Shown: positions 19,178 to 27,357 of the stretch, piece after piece
How the letters are laid out: each line of letters starts with the position of its first letter
How positions within the stretch are numbered: position 1 is the stretch's first letter
Assembly (NCBI GenBank): GCA_020635275.1
Contig: JACKAA010000002.1
Coordinates: 434,001-498,000, forward strand
Direction: 5' to 3'
Length of the DNA: 64,000 nucleotides
Origin: Ignavibacteriales bacterium
GTDB taxonomy: Bacteria; Bacteroidota; Ignavibacteria; Ignavibacteriales; Melioribacteraceae
Translations under genes and position numbers: made by a program
The notes under the pieces: generated by a model
Seen by the model: only the letters and a program-made list of their open reading frames with translations
What the model was told of the DNA's origin: nothing
Databases searched by the model: none

Positions 19178-19600
19178 CTACGGAATAGTAAAATTTGAAG
19201 TGACATTAAATGCTTTATTATCAGCAGATGTTGTGCCTTCAAATTGAAATGTCCATTGCTGGCCTGATTCTACACCTGTATATTCTTCCAAACCAACTGC
19301 TTCGTTTGCATTGTAAACAGTTGTACCATCTCCTGTTAAAACATCAGTAAAATTTTGTGCAGCCAAATTCAAAGTAACTTTTGTTATTTTAACAGCAACA
19401 CTAGGTGAAGCAGTAAATACAATGCCGCCTTGTTGTCCATTAGTTGTACCAATTGTAAAAGTTACATTTCCGGTTCCACCAGTATTACCTCCATTATTAC
19501 CTGTTCCAAAGGGATCTGTAACAGTTCCTCCGGAATCATTACTGCATGATGAAACAAATATCATAACAATTGGAATAAAATATATTATTAACTTTTTCAT
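19178..19600 (-). CDS. Small lipoprotein, paralogue of the 4192 product
   Basis: A 140-residue predicted lipoprotein (lipobox VSSC, Cys about residue 19, then SNDSGGTVTDPFGTG). The domain at about 45-140 is nearly the same as in the 4192 product: GGIVFTASPSVAVKITKV, GDGTTVYNANEAVGLEEYTG, SGQQWTFQFEGT, terminal TSNFTIP. The gene sits 14 bases after a PorT-like barrel gene, as does its paralogue, so the barrel-lipoprotein pair has been duplicated as a unit. This copy belongs to the unit headed by the CGCATGTA element at 20309-20339. Its function is unknown. Confidence 0.8.
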   Translation of the reverse strand: MKKLIIYFIPIVMIFVSSCSNDSGGTVTDPFGTGNNGGNTGGTGNVTFTIGTTNGQQGGIVFTASPSVAVKITKVTLNLAAQNFTDVLTGDGTTVYNANEAVGLEEYTGVESGQQWTFQFEGTTSADNKAFNVTSNFTIP

Positions 19601-19614
19601 ATTTTCCCCTCTAT

Positions 19615-20244
19615 TTATATTCTAAACTTTAATGAAGCACCGAGTTTTAATGACAAAGTGCTATTGCTTAATCCTGGAAAATCAAAAGTATCTGTTAAAG
19701 GAATATATGCTATAAAATCAGCACCTAAATCCATTGACGATGATAATTTAAAATTATATCCAGTACCTGCTGCTAAATCAAATTTTACAGAGTTAGTTTC
19801 AAAATCTAAAGTTGTAACAACAGGATTTTGACCTGTGGCAGATTGAGTTCTTTCTCCACTTGAACTAATTTTTACACCAACTGAAGCACCTCCCAACATA
19901 TAGAAACCACTAAATTCTGCTTTAAAGAGAGGATCAATTGTTAAATATCCAAGAGATAAAGAATTTTCTGTTGTAGCATTGTTTGCAGAAGTTTCATTTG
20001 AAAAGTTTTTCATATCAAAAACTGTCAGATTAGTTAAAAGACCCAAGTTTTTGCTAAATGAAATGTCGACTGTTCCGCCAATTCCAACTCCAACACCATT
20101 CCATGTACCGGTCAGTCCATCTTGATTATATATATTTAGATTTCCCGTTAATCTTGGTCCTATTTTTACAGATTGAGCAGAAATGGAAATTGATGTGAAA
20201 AATAATAGAATTAATAAAGCTGTTTTGTTGATAGATTTTTTCAT
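19615..20244 (-). CDS. PorT-like outer-membrane beta-barrel protein, paralogue of the 4617 product
   Basis: A 209-residue protein, the same length as its paralogue when started at 20244. The start at 20244 is chosen over an in-frame ATG at 20256 because GGAGG lies just ahead of it and because MKKSINKTALLILLFFTSIS gives a clean signal peptide. The mature protein (SVKIGPRLTGNLNIYNQDG) keeps nearly all strands of the 4617 product, including FDMKNFSN, YLTIDPLFKAEFSGFYML and SSGERTQSATGQNPVVTTLD. The last strand is LKLGASLKFRI. It is transcribed with the following lipoprotein gene. The upstream element (20309-20339) ends 64 bases before the start. Confidence 0.82.
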   Translation of the reverse strand: MKKSINKTALLILLFFTSISISAQSVKIGPRLTGNLNIYNQDGLTGTWNGVGVGIGGTVDISFSKNLGLLTNLTVFDMKNFSNETSANNATTENSLSLGYLTIDPLFKAEFSGFYMLGGASVGVKISSSGERTQSATGQNPVVTTLDFETNSVKFDLAAGTGYNFKLSSSMDLGADFIAYIPLTDTFDFPGLSNSTLSLKLGASLKFRI

Positions 20245-20308
20245 TTTTTCCTCCATGTAGTTTTATGAAAATTATCTAGTTTGCGAATAAATTTTATCGC
20301 TTCATATA

Positions 20309-20339
20309 TACATGCGAAGAAAAAGGATAAGTTAGCTCA
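20309..20339 (-). promoter_or_regulatory. Bipartite conserved upstream element, copy 1
   Basis: On the gene strand TGAGCTA, a 16-base pyrimidine-rich spacer, then CGCATGTA. It ends 64 bases before the barrel gene start at 20244. The same arrangement occurs before five further units (22538, 23540, 25296, 27252, 29591). It follows a terminator directly, so it is well placed as a promoter. Confidence 0.7.
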
Positions 20340-20343
20340 TTTT

Positions 20344-20382
20344 AAAAAACAAAAAGATATTCCTTTTTGAAGAATATCTTTT
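20344..20382 (-). terminator. Rho-independent terminator
   Basis: Stem AAAAGATATTC / GAATATCTTTT with a nine-base loop. On the minus strand it is followed by GTTTTTTAAA. It ends the 694-residue secreted protein gene. Confidence 0.8.
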
Positions 20383-20418
20383 ATGCACTAGATAATTTTA
20401 ATTATTAATTACAATAGT

Positions 20419-22503
20419 TTAAAAACCAACACCTATTTCATTTGTAATTGTTATAGCTTGTGAACTAATAATTGGTAAATGATTTCTGTGATACACGACT
20501 ATATAATAATCTCCAGGCTGAACCATGCCAAAATCAATATCAGTGGAACCTTCCGTATCTAGAACTACTCCAGTATTTTGAACCAAAGCAGCTCTTTTAG
20601 CTATGACAGTTGTAGCTGTACTAGCAGAACTTCCACTTCTTAATTCAATATAAACCCAGTCAACGATATTATTGGATGAAATGAATCCGGAAGTTGTTGT
20701 TTCGGAACCATTATATCCAAAAGCTGGAGTGTTATATGGTTGATTTAGTGGAACAATATTATTAGCACTAAAGCTCATAGTTCCACCCGAAAATGGTCCC
20801 TCTAACAATATATTTAACTCAACATTAGCTGAAACTAAATTATTTTTATAAAATTCTACAGCCAAAGGTGAAGTTCCGTCAAAAATTGGTCCGCCATAAA
20901 AGTTTCTTTTGTATAATATTCCTTGTGTACCATCGGAATTTTCCATTCCAACTTCTCCAGTGTAAAAATCATCTACAATAAATGAAGTGCCTTTTTCTTT
21001 AAACTGAATTTTGACATTTCCATTTTGGAATAAAATTATTTGAAATGTAAGCCAACCGTCTGCATCTACAGGTTGATATTGACTTCCATCCCAATAAAGC
21101 TGTGGAATTTTTTCAAAAGTAATTATTAGATCTCCATTATTGTTACCATAATAAATATGTTTATCCGACACATTGGTATTAGTCGGATCTAAATCCATAT
21201 AATATCCAGCAATTAAATTATTAACTCCATTTGTGCTTGGGAAAGGATGAGGAAAGTTAGTTTGTCCTGATGTATTTTCAAATGTTATAAATCCATTTGA
21301 ATTAATATAAAATTGGGAATATGAATTTCCGAAAAAATCAAAATTAAAACCTATATTAAATGGTCCTAATGTTTCATCATTGCCAATGCTGGAAATAATG
21401 TCTGTTCCGGAAGAAATGTCAATCCAATTATAACTAGGTTGATAAGGAGATGCTGCTGCACCTGAGGTTGAATTGGCAAAATAGTAGTTACCTTGAGTTG
21501 AACTTCCGCCGCCATAGTGAATATTCCCATCGCCCGTTGTGAATGACCAGATCGGGCAGTTTTCTGCTTCGAAAGCACAATTTGTCGGAACAACTTGCCA
21601 ATAGTATGTAGTGTTTGGCAATAAGTTAGTCAAATTTAATCCGCTGGTAAATGGAAATTGTTCTTCACCATTATGGATACTTGTTGGCGAAACTGTTCCA
21701 CCACCATCAGTTCCCACATATAGAAGTTGCTTTGTTACATCATCAGAAAATGGAGGAGACCATGAAATCGGGATATTTAGCTGCATATTTTGAGCATAAT
21801 CTGGAGGGGAATTTAAAGTAGCACTAGAAGGTATTCCATAATCACCATTGCAGATAGTACTGCCATCATCTGTAACACTGATATCATCAATATACCAATC
21901 AAAACCAGGGAACGTTTCACTATCATTATAATAGTAAAATGCGATGTGTATTGTATTCCCTAAAAATTCAGATAGATCCCACGTTCTTTTATCCCAAGGA
22001 TGCGGATAAAAATCTGATATTTCTGAAATTGTGTACGATGAAGTAAAAGGTAACCCGGTACCTGCTTCATATTCACTTGATATCAATATTTCAGGATAAT
22101 CATCACCACCGCTGCTGTTAGAAATTCTTTCAAAAAAAGTTAGAAAGGCGGAAGATGCCGTTGTTAAATCAATTTCAGGACTGATTAACCAAGATGAAGA
22201 ATACGGCAATCCATTTGAAAAAACCGAAGAACTTCCTGTGTAAGAATCACTATTACTTTGATTCCAACCGCCGGCACCTTCATTATAAATTTCCCAACCC
22301 GCAGGTAACCATGTTTCAAAACTTTGATTTGCCAGATATGTTTCGGTTGCAATATTATTCTTTTTTATTTGATCGTATGATTTATCTTTTATGAAAGTAT
22401 AAACCTCATTGTTTGATTCTTGAAAAGCTTCCACTATTTGATCAACTTGTGCAAATAATAAAACTGAAGTAAAAAAAAGTAAGGCACAATATAACTTTTT
22501 CAT
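20419..22503 (-). CDS. Secreted cleaved-adhesin-like (choice-of-anchor J) protein
   Basis: A 694-residue secreted protein with signal peptide (MKKLYCALLFFTSVLLFAQ). Residues about 60-215 match a cleaved-adhesin/choice-of-anchor J jelly-roll: SFETWLPAGWEIYN, SSSWLISPEIDLTT, FDWYIDDISV. A fibronectin III-like domain (about 225-325, NTTYYWQVVPTNC) and a large beta domain (about 335-545) follow. The last 130 residues (from NVELNILLEGPFSGGTM) are a module shared with the next two upstream genes' products, with RAALVQNTGVVLDTEGS and VYHRNHLPIISSQAI. There is no Por sorting tail, so export beyond the periplasm is uncertain. The start has a good AAAGGAG site, and the conserved element ends 34 bases ahead. 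Confidence 0.78.
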   Translation of the reverse strand: MKKLYCALLFFTSVLLFAQVDQIVEAFQESNNEVYTFIKDKSYDQIKKNNIATETYLANQSFETWLPAGWEIYNEGAGGWNQSNSDSYTGSSSVFSNGLPYSSSWLISPEIDLTTASSAFLTFFERISNSSGGDDYPEILISSEYEAGTGLPFTSSYTISEISDFYPHPWDKRTWDLSEFLGNTIHIAFYYYNDSETFPGFDWYIDDISVTDDGSTICNGDYGIPSSATLNSPPDYAQNMQLNIPISWSPPFSDDVTKQLLYVGTDGGGTVSPTSIHNGEEQFPFTSGLNLTNLLPNTTYYWQVVPTNCAFEAENCPIWSFTTGDGNIHYGGGSSTQGNYYFANSTSGAAASPYQPSYNWIDISSGTDIISSIGNDETLGPFNIGFNFDFFGNSYSQFYINSNGFITFENTSGQTNFPHPFPSTNGVNNLIAGYYMDLDPTNTNVSDKHIYYGNNNGDLIITFEKIPQLYWDGSQYQPVDADGWLTFQIILFQNGNVKIQFKEKGTSFIVDDFYTGEVGMENSDGTQGILYKRNFYGGPIFDGTSPLAVEFYKNNLVSANVELNILLEGPFSGGTMSFSANNIVPLNQPYNTPAFGYNGSETTTSGFISSNNIVDWVYIELRSGSSASTATTVIAKRAALVQNTGVVLDTEGSTDIDFGMVQPGDYYIVVYHRNHLPIISSQAITITNEIGVGF

Positions 22504-22537
22504 TTATGCTCCTTTAAGCTGTAGTTATTCTTTTTAA

Positions 22538-22567
22538 TACATGCGTAAAAGAGTAAAAATAGGATCA
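22538..22567 (-). promoter_or_regulatory. Bipartite conserved upstream element, copy 2
   Basis: On the gene strand TGATCCT (the weakest left half), a 15-base spacer ending CTCTTTTA, then CGCATGTA. It ends 34 bases before the start at 22503. Confidence 0.6.
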
Positions 22568-22586
22568 TTCTTTACAGAGTTGGTTT

Positions 22587-23504
22587 TTAATTTCCAGGAA
22601 GATTAAATCGCTCTGAGCTCATAATAGGCAAATGATTCTGTTGTTTTATTACTAAATAATAAAAATTTGAGGAGCTAGTTCCAGCTACTTTCATTTCAAC
22701 AGAAGATGAGCCATCAATATCTATTATTGTACCATCATTTTTTAGTAGCGCTGCTCTTCTACTATATAATGAAGCAAATTCGGGTGAGGATCCCCTCCAA
22801 AGTTCTAATAATACCCATTCAATAATATTGTTATTTGTTATAAAAGTACTTTTGTTAGAGGCTTGAATTATTTCGGTTCCATTTGTATATCCAAAAGTGT
22901 GGTAAAAAGGTTGTCCTGTTGGGATGTAAAGTCTTGGCTCTCCCATATTCCCATTATTGTATGGACCTTCAAGTAGAATTTTTGCATTTATTTGAGCAAT
23001 TTTTGATCTACCAAAAACCTTAATTTCATAAAAAGCTAAATCTGTTCCTATTGCGGGCGTGTTTTCAGATTCCTTGAATAAAAGCTGATAACCTGGAACA
23101 TCATTAACCGGAATTGTAATCCACACTTGTGATTGCAGGTACTGACTATTTGTATATACTAATGTACCATCACCACTTTGAAATTGTTCTTTGATATAAA
23201 TATTAAAATCCCAACTATGCGGTGTCCCTAATCCTCTTGGTAAAAGTTGTATTTCAGTAATCACGAAGAAGGAATAATATAATTCAATTATTCCCCAGTC
23301 TGTATTATTTGGATCACCAACTCTCCATGTAGCATATGTATTCAGATCATTGTCATGCAGTTCAGGCATATTATTAGCATAAACATTATCACTAAATTTA
23401 TAAGCATTTAATATATCCAATTCTTCAGTTGTAACAATCTGAGAGAATAATTTTGAGGTTATAATTAAACTTATTACAATTAAATAGTTTTTGAAATATT
23501 TCAT
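22587..23504 (-). CDS. Secreted discoidin-like protein with shared C-terminal module
   Basis: A 305-residue protein with signal peptide (YLIVISLIITSKLFSQ). Residues about 30-175 look like an F5/8 type C (discoidin-like) carbohydrate-binding domain: ELHDNDLNTYATWRVGD, WGIIELYYSFFVITEIQL, FYEIKVFGRS. The rest (about 178-305) is the module shared with the 20419 and 23588 products: ILLEGPYNNGNM, NNNIIEWVLLELWRGSS, RRAALLKNDGTIIDIDGSS, HLPIMSSERF. No sorting domain is present. It lies alone behind its own conserved element. Surface glycan binding is a plausible role but is inferred from the discoidin likeness. Confidence 0.72.
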   Translation of the reverse strand: MKYFKNYLIVISLIITSKLFSQIVTTEELDILNAYKFSDNVYANNMPELHDNDLNTYATWRVGDPNNTDWGIIELYYSFFVITEIQLLPRGLGTPHSWDFNIYIKEQFQSGDGTLVYTNSQYLQSQVWITIPVNDVPGYQLLFKESENTPAIGTDLAFYEIKVFGRSKIAQINAKILLEGPYNNGNMGEPRLYIPTGQPFYHTFGYTNGTEIIQASNKSTFITNNNIIEWVLLELWRGSSPEFASLYSRRAALLKNDGTIIDIDGSSSVEMKVAGTSSSNFYYLVIKQQNHLPIMSSERFNLPGN

Positions 23505-23539
23505 AATTGCTTCCTTTTACATTTTAAACTACCTATTTA

Positions 23540-23570
23540 CACATGCGTAAAAGGGGAGCAATCTGGCTCA
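23540..23570 (-). promoter_or_regulatory. Bipartite conserved upstream element, copy 3
   Basis: On the gene strand TGAGCCA, a 16-base spacer containing CTCCCCTTTTA, then CGCATGTG (last base differs). It ends 35 bases before the start at 23504. Confidence 0.7.
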
Positions 23571-23587
23571 TTTTAATTTTTTTACTA

Positions 23588-25261
23588 TTAATTTATAGCT
23601 ATTGTTTGAGAACTAATTATTGGCAGGTGATTTCTATGTAATATTGCTAAATAATAATTACCTGATGTAACTCCCGTAAATTTAATTTCTGTAGTTCCAT
23701 CCGTATCTAAAATTACACCATCGTTTCTCAAAAGAGCCGCCCTTTTTCCATTTGTAACTGTAGTTGCATTACTTGGAGAACTGCCGCTTCTTAATTCCAG
23801 ATAAACCCAATCGACAATATTATTAGTTGTAATAAAACTAGATGTTGTTGTTTCTGTTCCATTATAGCTCCAAGGACTAACTGAATAAGGTTGAGTAGTG
23901 GGAATAGAAGAATTTAATAATGGATTCATTGTTCCAGAATTAAATGGTCCCTCTAAAAATATTTTTACTACATTATTTGATAATGATGAATTATTATATC
24001 TGACAAGTGCAAAATCTGTGTTATAATATAATTGAATATCTAAATAACCTGTGACAATCAATTTCCCATCTGACTGAATAGCTAAACTATATCCATAAGA
24101 ATGACTTGATCCAACTTGTGTGGTTGTTATTCCTCCAGATCCAAATGTTCCGTCTAACGACCCATTGCTATTATACTTTACCAGTGCAAATTCATTAAAA
24201 TTACCACTGCCATCATGAGAACTACCGGCTACAACAATTTTATCATCAGATTGTATTACCATGCTTTGTCCCATAGATGAACTTAATCCAACAGGTGTTA
24301 TAACGATACCATTTGAATTAAATGAATTATCCAATGATCCATTGGTATTATATCTTAATACTGCAAAATTAAAATTTGATTCTCCTGCCACAACAATCTT
24401 ATTATCAGATTGTATAGCTACACTTTGGCCATAATCACGATTTGAACCAAGATTAGTTATTACAATTCCATCTGAATCAAATGAATTATCTAAAGAACCA
24501 TTTGCGTTATATCTAACTACAGCAATATTAGTATTAGCCCTGCCGGTAACAACAATTTTACTGTCTGATTGTAATGCTACACTGTGTCCAAGGTCTATGT
24601 CTGTTCCAAGATTAGTTGTAACAATACCATCTGAGTCAAAAGTATTGTCTAATGTGCCATTTATATTATATCTTATCAAAGCAATGTCTGAATTTCCAAA
24701 ACCGGATCCTGATGTATATCCTACCAGCAAGATCTTTCCATCCGATTGTATTGCAATACTTCGTCCATTATCTCCATTCCCAATATTAGTTGTGACTATT
24801 CCGCCAGTTCCAAAACTCCCATCTAAGGAGCCATCTATGTTGTAGCGGACTACCGCGAAATCTGAACTAGTGCTAATATTGTATGAATTTCCTGCTACCA
24901 AGATCTTCCCATCTGATTGTACGGCTACAGCGTAACCTCCATCATCGTATGCACCAATTGGAGTAATTACTTTTCCGCCTGATCCAAAACTTCCATCTAA
25001 AGTACCATTTGTATTGTAACGAACTACGGCAAAATCTTGAGAACTATTGTTAATAGCATTTCCTGCAACTAAGATCTTGCCATCCGATTGAACCGCCACA
25101 CTATAACCTATATCAATACCTGAACCAACTGGTGTTGTAACAATTCCATTTGATCCAAATGTATTATCAAGTGTACCGTCTTGAGCAATCATAGTATTGG
25201 TTAAAAACAGACTCAAAAAAATCAGATTTACTAAAGCTAGTAAATGGTTTCTATTTCTCAT
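23588..25261 (-). CDS. Secreted delta-60 repeat protein with shared C-terminal module
   Basis: A 557-residue protein with signal peptide (LVNLIFLSLFLTNTMIAQ). Seven delta-60-type repeats of about 55 residues occupy residues 28-430. Each carries a DGSLD.SFG..GIV.T start, a QSDGKI.VAG strand and a DFA.VRYN end. The final 120 residues are the shared module (KIFLEGPFNSGTM, NNIVDWVYLELRSGSSP, RAALLRNDGVILDTDG, HRNHLPIISSQTI). Delta-60 repeats are predicted beta-propeller-like and non-enzymatic. The paralogue at 25349 has the same repeat number but a Por sorting domain instead. The in-frame DNA periodicity comes from the protein repeats and is not a CRISPR-type array. Confidence 0.82.
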   Translation of the reverse strand: MRNRNHLLALVNLIFLSLFLTNTMIAQDGTLDNTFGSNGIVTTPVGSGIDIGYSVAVQSDGKILVAGNAINNSSQDFAVVRYNTNGTLDGSFGSGGKVITPIGAYDDGGYAVAVQSDGKILVAGNSYNISTSSDFAVVRYNIDGSLDGSFGTGGIVTTNIGNGDNGRSIAIQSDGKILLVGYTSGSGFGNSDIALIRYNINGTLDNTFDSDGIVTTNLGTDIDLGHSVALQSDSKIVVTGRANTNIAVVRYNANGSLDNSFDSDGIVITNLGSNRDYGQSVAIQSDNKIVVAGESNFNFAVLRYNTNGSLDNSFNSNGIVITPVGLSSSMGQSMVIQSDDKIVVAGSSHDGSGNFNEFALVKYNSNGSLDGTFGSGGITTTQVGSSHSYGYSLAIQSDGKLIVTGYLDIQLYYNTDFALVRYNNSSLSNNVVKIFLEGPFNSGTMNPLLNSSIPTTQPYSVSPWSYNGTETTTSSFITTNNIVDWVYLELRSGSSPSNATTVTNGKRAALLRNDGVILDTDGTTEIKFTGVTSGNYYLAILHRNHLPIISSQTIAIN

Positions 25262-25295
25262 TATTTCACCATATAAGTGTATTTTATACTATAAT

Positions 25296-25325
25296 TACAT
25301 GCGTAAAAGAGTTAAGAATGGCTCA
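25296..25325 (-). promoter_or_regulatory. Bipartite conserved upstream element, copy 4
   Basis: On the gene strand TGAGCCA, a 15-base spacer ending CTCTTTTA, then CGCATGTA. It ends 34 bases before the start at 25261. Confidence 0.7.
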
Positions 25326-25348
25326 TAATAATTAAAAAAAATTCCTTA

Positions 25349-27217
25349 TTATTTAATCAACAACATCTTTATCGTTTCAACAAAATTACCAGCTTTTAAT
25401 TGGTAGAAATAAACTCCATTAGTTAAGGAAGATGCATCAAAATTAACTTCGTAATTTCCAGCACTTTGTTGTTTGTTAACTAAAGTTGTTACTTCTTTTC
25501 CTAAAACATCATAAACTTGTAATTGAACATTGCGCTGACTAAAGTCAGCGGCTACATTTGGAATTGAATATTTTATTGTGGTAGTTGGATTAAAAGGATT
25601 TGGATAATTTTGTGATAATTCAAATTCAGTTGGTAATCCTAAATCTATTTCAACTATGTCTGAATATTCAAACTTTCCATCAATATCTATTTGTTTCAAG
25701 CGGTACGAATATTTGCCAGAAGTAACTGTATTATCAGTAAATGAATAATATTTTGGCGAATTACTATTTCCATGTCCCTCTACAAATCCGAGTTTCTCCC
25801 ATCCCTTGTCGCCGCTCGGGATGACCGACATGCTAAGTGAAGTCGAAGCGTTTCTTTCCACCTCAAATCCGAAATTATTTACTTCAGTTGCTGTTTCCCA
25901 ATTTAACTCAACACCAATTGAATTTATTTCTGCTGTGAAAGTTGTTAATTCAACCGGAAGTACTGAAGGATTATTATATCTCACAATCGCAAAATCATAA
26001 TTACTACTTGAAATAGCTGAATATCCAGCAACTACTATTTTTCCATCATTCTGTAGTGCAATACCATATGCCTGATCATTATTTGTCCCAATTGCAGTAG
26101 TAACTTTACCGTCAGAATCAAAAGAATTATCTAATGAACCATCACTATTATATCTTACAACTGCAAAATCATCGTTGCTGCCAATACGTGAAAATCCTGC
26201 GAGGACTATTTTACCATCAGGCTGAATTAACACACTTTTCCCTTCATCTGTTCCTGATCCAATTGAAGTTATAACAAATCCATTGGTTCCAAAACTAATA
26301 TCCTGAGAACCATCGGCATTGAATCTTGTTATTAGAAAATCACCTGCAGAATATCCACCAACAACAATTTTACCATCTGGTTGGATTTCAATGCTTTGTG
26401 CTTCGTCATCATCAAAACTTTCAAAGTTAAGTTCAATAATTCCATTGGTTCCAAAACTAGTATCAAGAGAACCATCCGTATTATATCGAATCATTGCGAA
26501 ATTAAACCAGCCATCTGATGTATAACCGGCAACAACTATTTTACCATCGGATTGTATTTTAACACATCTTCCTCCATCGCTGAAAAATCCAAAAAACGTT
26601 GTCACAATTCCATTTGTCCCAAAGCTAGTATCCAGGGTGCCATCGCTATTATAACGAACTAAAGCAAAGGCAAAATAATTAGATATATCTGCAGCTCCAG
26701 CAATAATTATCTTACCATCAGACTGCAATTCAATACCATGACCAAAATCAACACGGAATTTAGGAAAATATACTTTCCCCCCTGAACCAAATGAATTATC
26801 TAGTGAACCATCACTGTTATAGCGGACTACTGCAAAATCTAAATTAGAATCACCGCCAACAAGAATTTTACCATCATTTTGAATTATTAAACAACGTCCA
26901 TTATCATTTCTTGATTCTATATCAGTTATAACAATACCATTGTTGCCAAATGAATTATCCAATGAACCATCATCGTTATATCGCACCAAGGCAAAATCGA
27001 AGTCGCTGCCGTTATTTGAATAACCAGCCACTAATATTTTTCCGTCAGATTGTATAGCAACATCTTTTCCATAGTCTATTCCCGATCCGATAGATGTGGT
27101 TACTATACCATTTGTGCCAAAACTTAAATCTAAAGAACCGTCTTGAGAATAAAAGGGTTTATTTGCAATTGCAAATGATAATATTACTAGGAATAAAAAT
27201 TGTCTGTTTTTTCTCAT
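25349..27217 (-). CDS. Secreted delta-60 repeat protein with type IX sorting domain
   Basis: A 622-residue secreted protein. The start at 27217 is chosen over the in-frame ATG at 27241 because TTGGAGGA lies just upstream, it gives a clean signal peptide (MRKNRQFLFLVILSFAIA), and it puts the conserved element 34 bases ahead as in its neighbours. Seven delta-60 repeats span about residues 25-415 (for example DVAIQSDGKILVAGYS, SIEIQPDGKIVVGGYS). A fibronectin-like domain (VELTTFTAEINSIGVELNWE, FGFEVER, YSYRLKQIDIDG) and the Por type A domain (LSQNYPNPFNPTTTIKYSI, ending IKMLLIK) follow. Two GC-rich inserts disturb the coding sequence in variable loops (25802-25852, 25533-25550). Confidence 0.85.
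   Translation of the reverse strand: MRKNRQFLFLVILSFAIANKPFYSQDGSLDLSFGTNGIVTTSIGSGIDYGKDVAIQSDGKILVAGYSNNGSDFDFALVRYNDDGSLDNSFGNNGIVITDIESRNDNGRCLIIQNDGKILVGGDSNLDFAVVRYNSDGSLDNSFGSGGKVYFPKFRVDFGHGIELQSDGKIIIAGAADISNYFAFALVRYNSDGTLDTSFGTNGIVTTFFGFFSDGGRCVKIQSDGKIVVAGYTSDGWFNFAMIRYNTDGSLDTSFGTNGIIELNFESFDDDEAQSIEIQPDGKIVVGGYSAGDFLITRFNADGSQDISFGTNGFVITSIGSGTDEGKSVLIQPDGKIVLAGFSRIGSNDDFAVVRYNSDGSLDNSFDSDGKVTTAIGTNNDQAYGIALQNDGKIVVAGYSAISSSNYDFAIVRYNNPSVLPVELTTFTAEINSIGVELNWETATEVNNFGFEVERNASTSLSMSVIPSGDKGWEKLGFVEGHGNSNSPKYYSFTDNTVTSGKYSYRLKQIDIDGKFEYSDIVEIDLGLPTEFELSQNYPNPFNPTTTIKYSIPNVAADFSQRNVQLQVYDVLGKEVTTLVNKQQSAGNYEVNFDASSLTNGVYFYQLKAGNFVETIKMLLIK
25533..25550 (-). repeat. Perfect palindromic insert in the sorting-domain loop
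   Basis: CGCTGACT, two bases, AGTCAGCG: an 8-bp perfect inverted repeat, GC-rich relative to its surroundings. It encodes part of VAADFSQRN between IPN and VQLQVYDVLG, where the two BNR paralogues have unrelated residues. It fits a small palindromic mobile repeat in a tolerant loop. Confidence 0.5.
25802..25852 (-). repeat. GC-rich in-frame insert (palindromic-element-like)
   Basis: 51 bases, 29 of them G or C, in a gene of about one third G+C. They encode NASTSLSMSVIPSGDKG between FGFEVER and WEKLGFVEGHG. Ends are imperfectly complementary (CGCTTCG versus CCGAGCGG). I recall similar STSLSM-type inserts in other Ignavibacteria and Bacteroidota proteins; this is memory, not a search result. 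Length is a multiple of three. Confidence 0.5.
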
Positions 27218-27251
27218 TTTTCCTCCAATTATATTTAACATAGCTTATTTT

Positions 27252-27282
27252 TACATGCGTAAAAGAAGGAGACATTGGCTCA
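27252..27282 (-). promoter_or_regulatory. Bipartite conserved upstream element, copy 5
   Basis: On the gene strand TGAGCCA, a 16-base spacer containing CTCCTTCTTTTA, then CGCATGTA. It ends 34 bases before the chosen start at 27217. It follows the terminator of the upstream gene with no gap. Confidence 0.72.
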
Positions 27283-27315
27283 AAAAAAATTCCCATATTT
27301 TTTGAATATGGGAAT
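27282..27315 (-). terminator. Rho-independent terminator
   Basis: Stem ATTCCCATATT / AATATGGGAAT with a five-base loop. On the minus strand it is followed directly by eight T. It ends the 722-residue lipoprotein gene. Confidence 0.9.
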
Positions 27316-27357
27316 CGTACTTAATTAAAAAGGAATTAAATTGTTTTGATAAACTAA

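Noticed and set aside
23588..27217. Regular DNA periodicity of about 160-180 bases suggesting a CRISPR or minisatellite array
   Set aside because: The period follows the delta-60 protein repeats in frame, units differ at the DNA level and there are no identical repeats.
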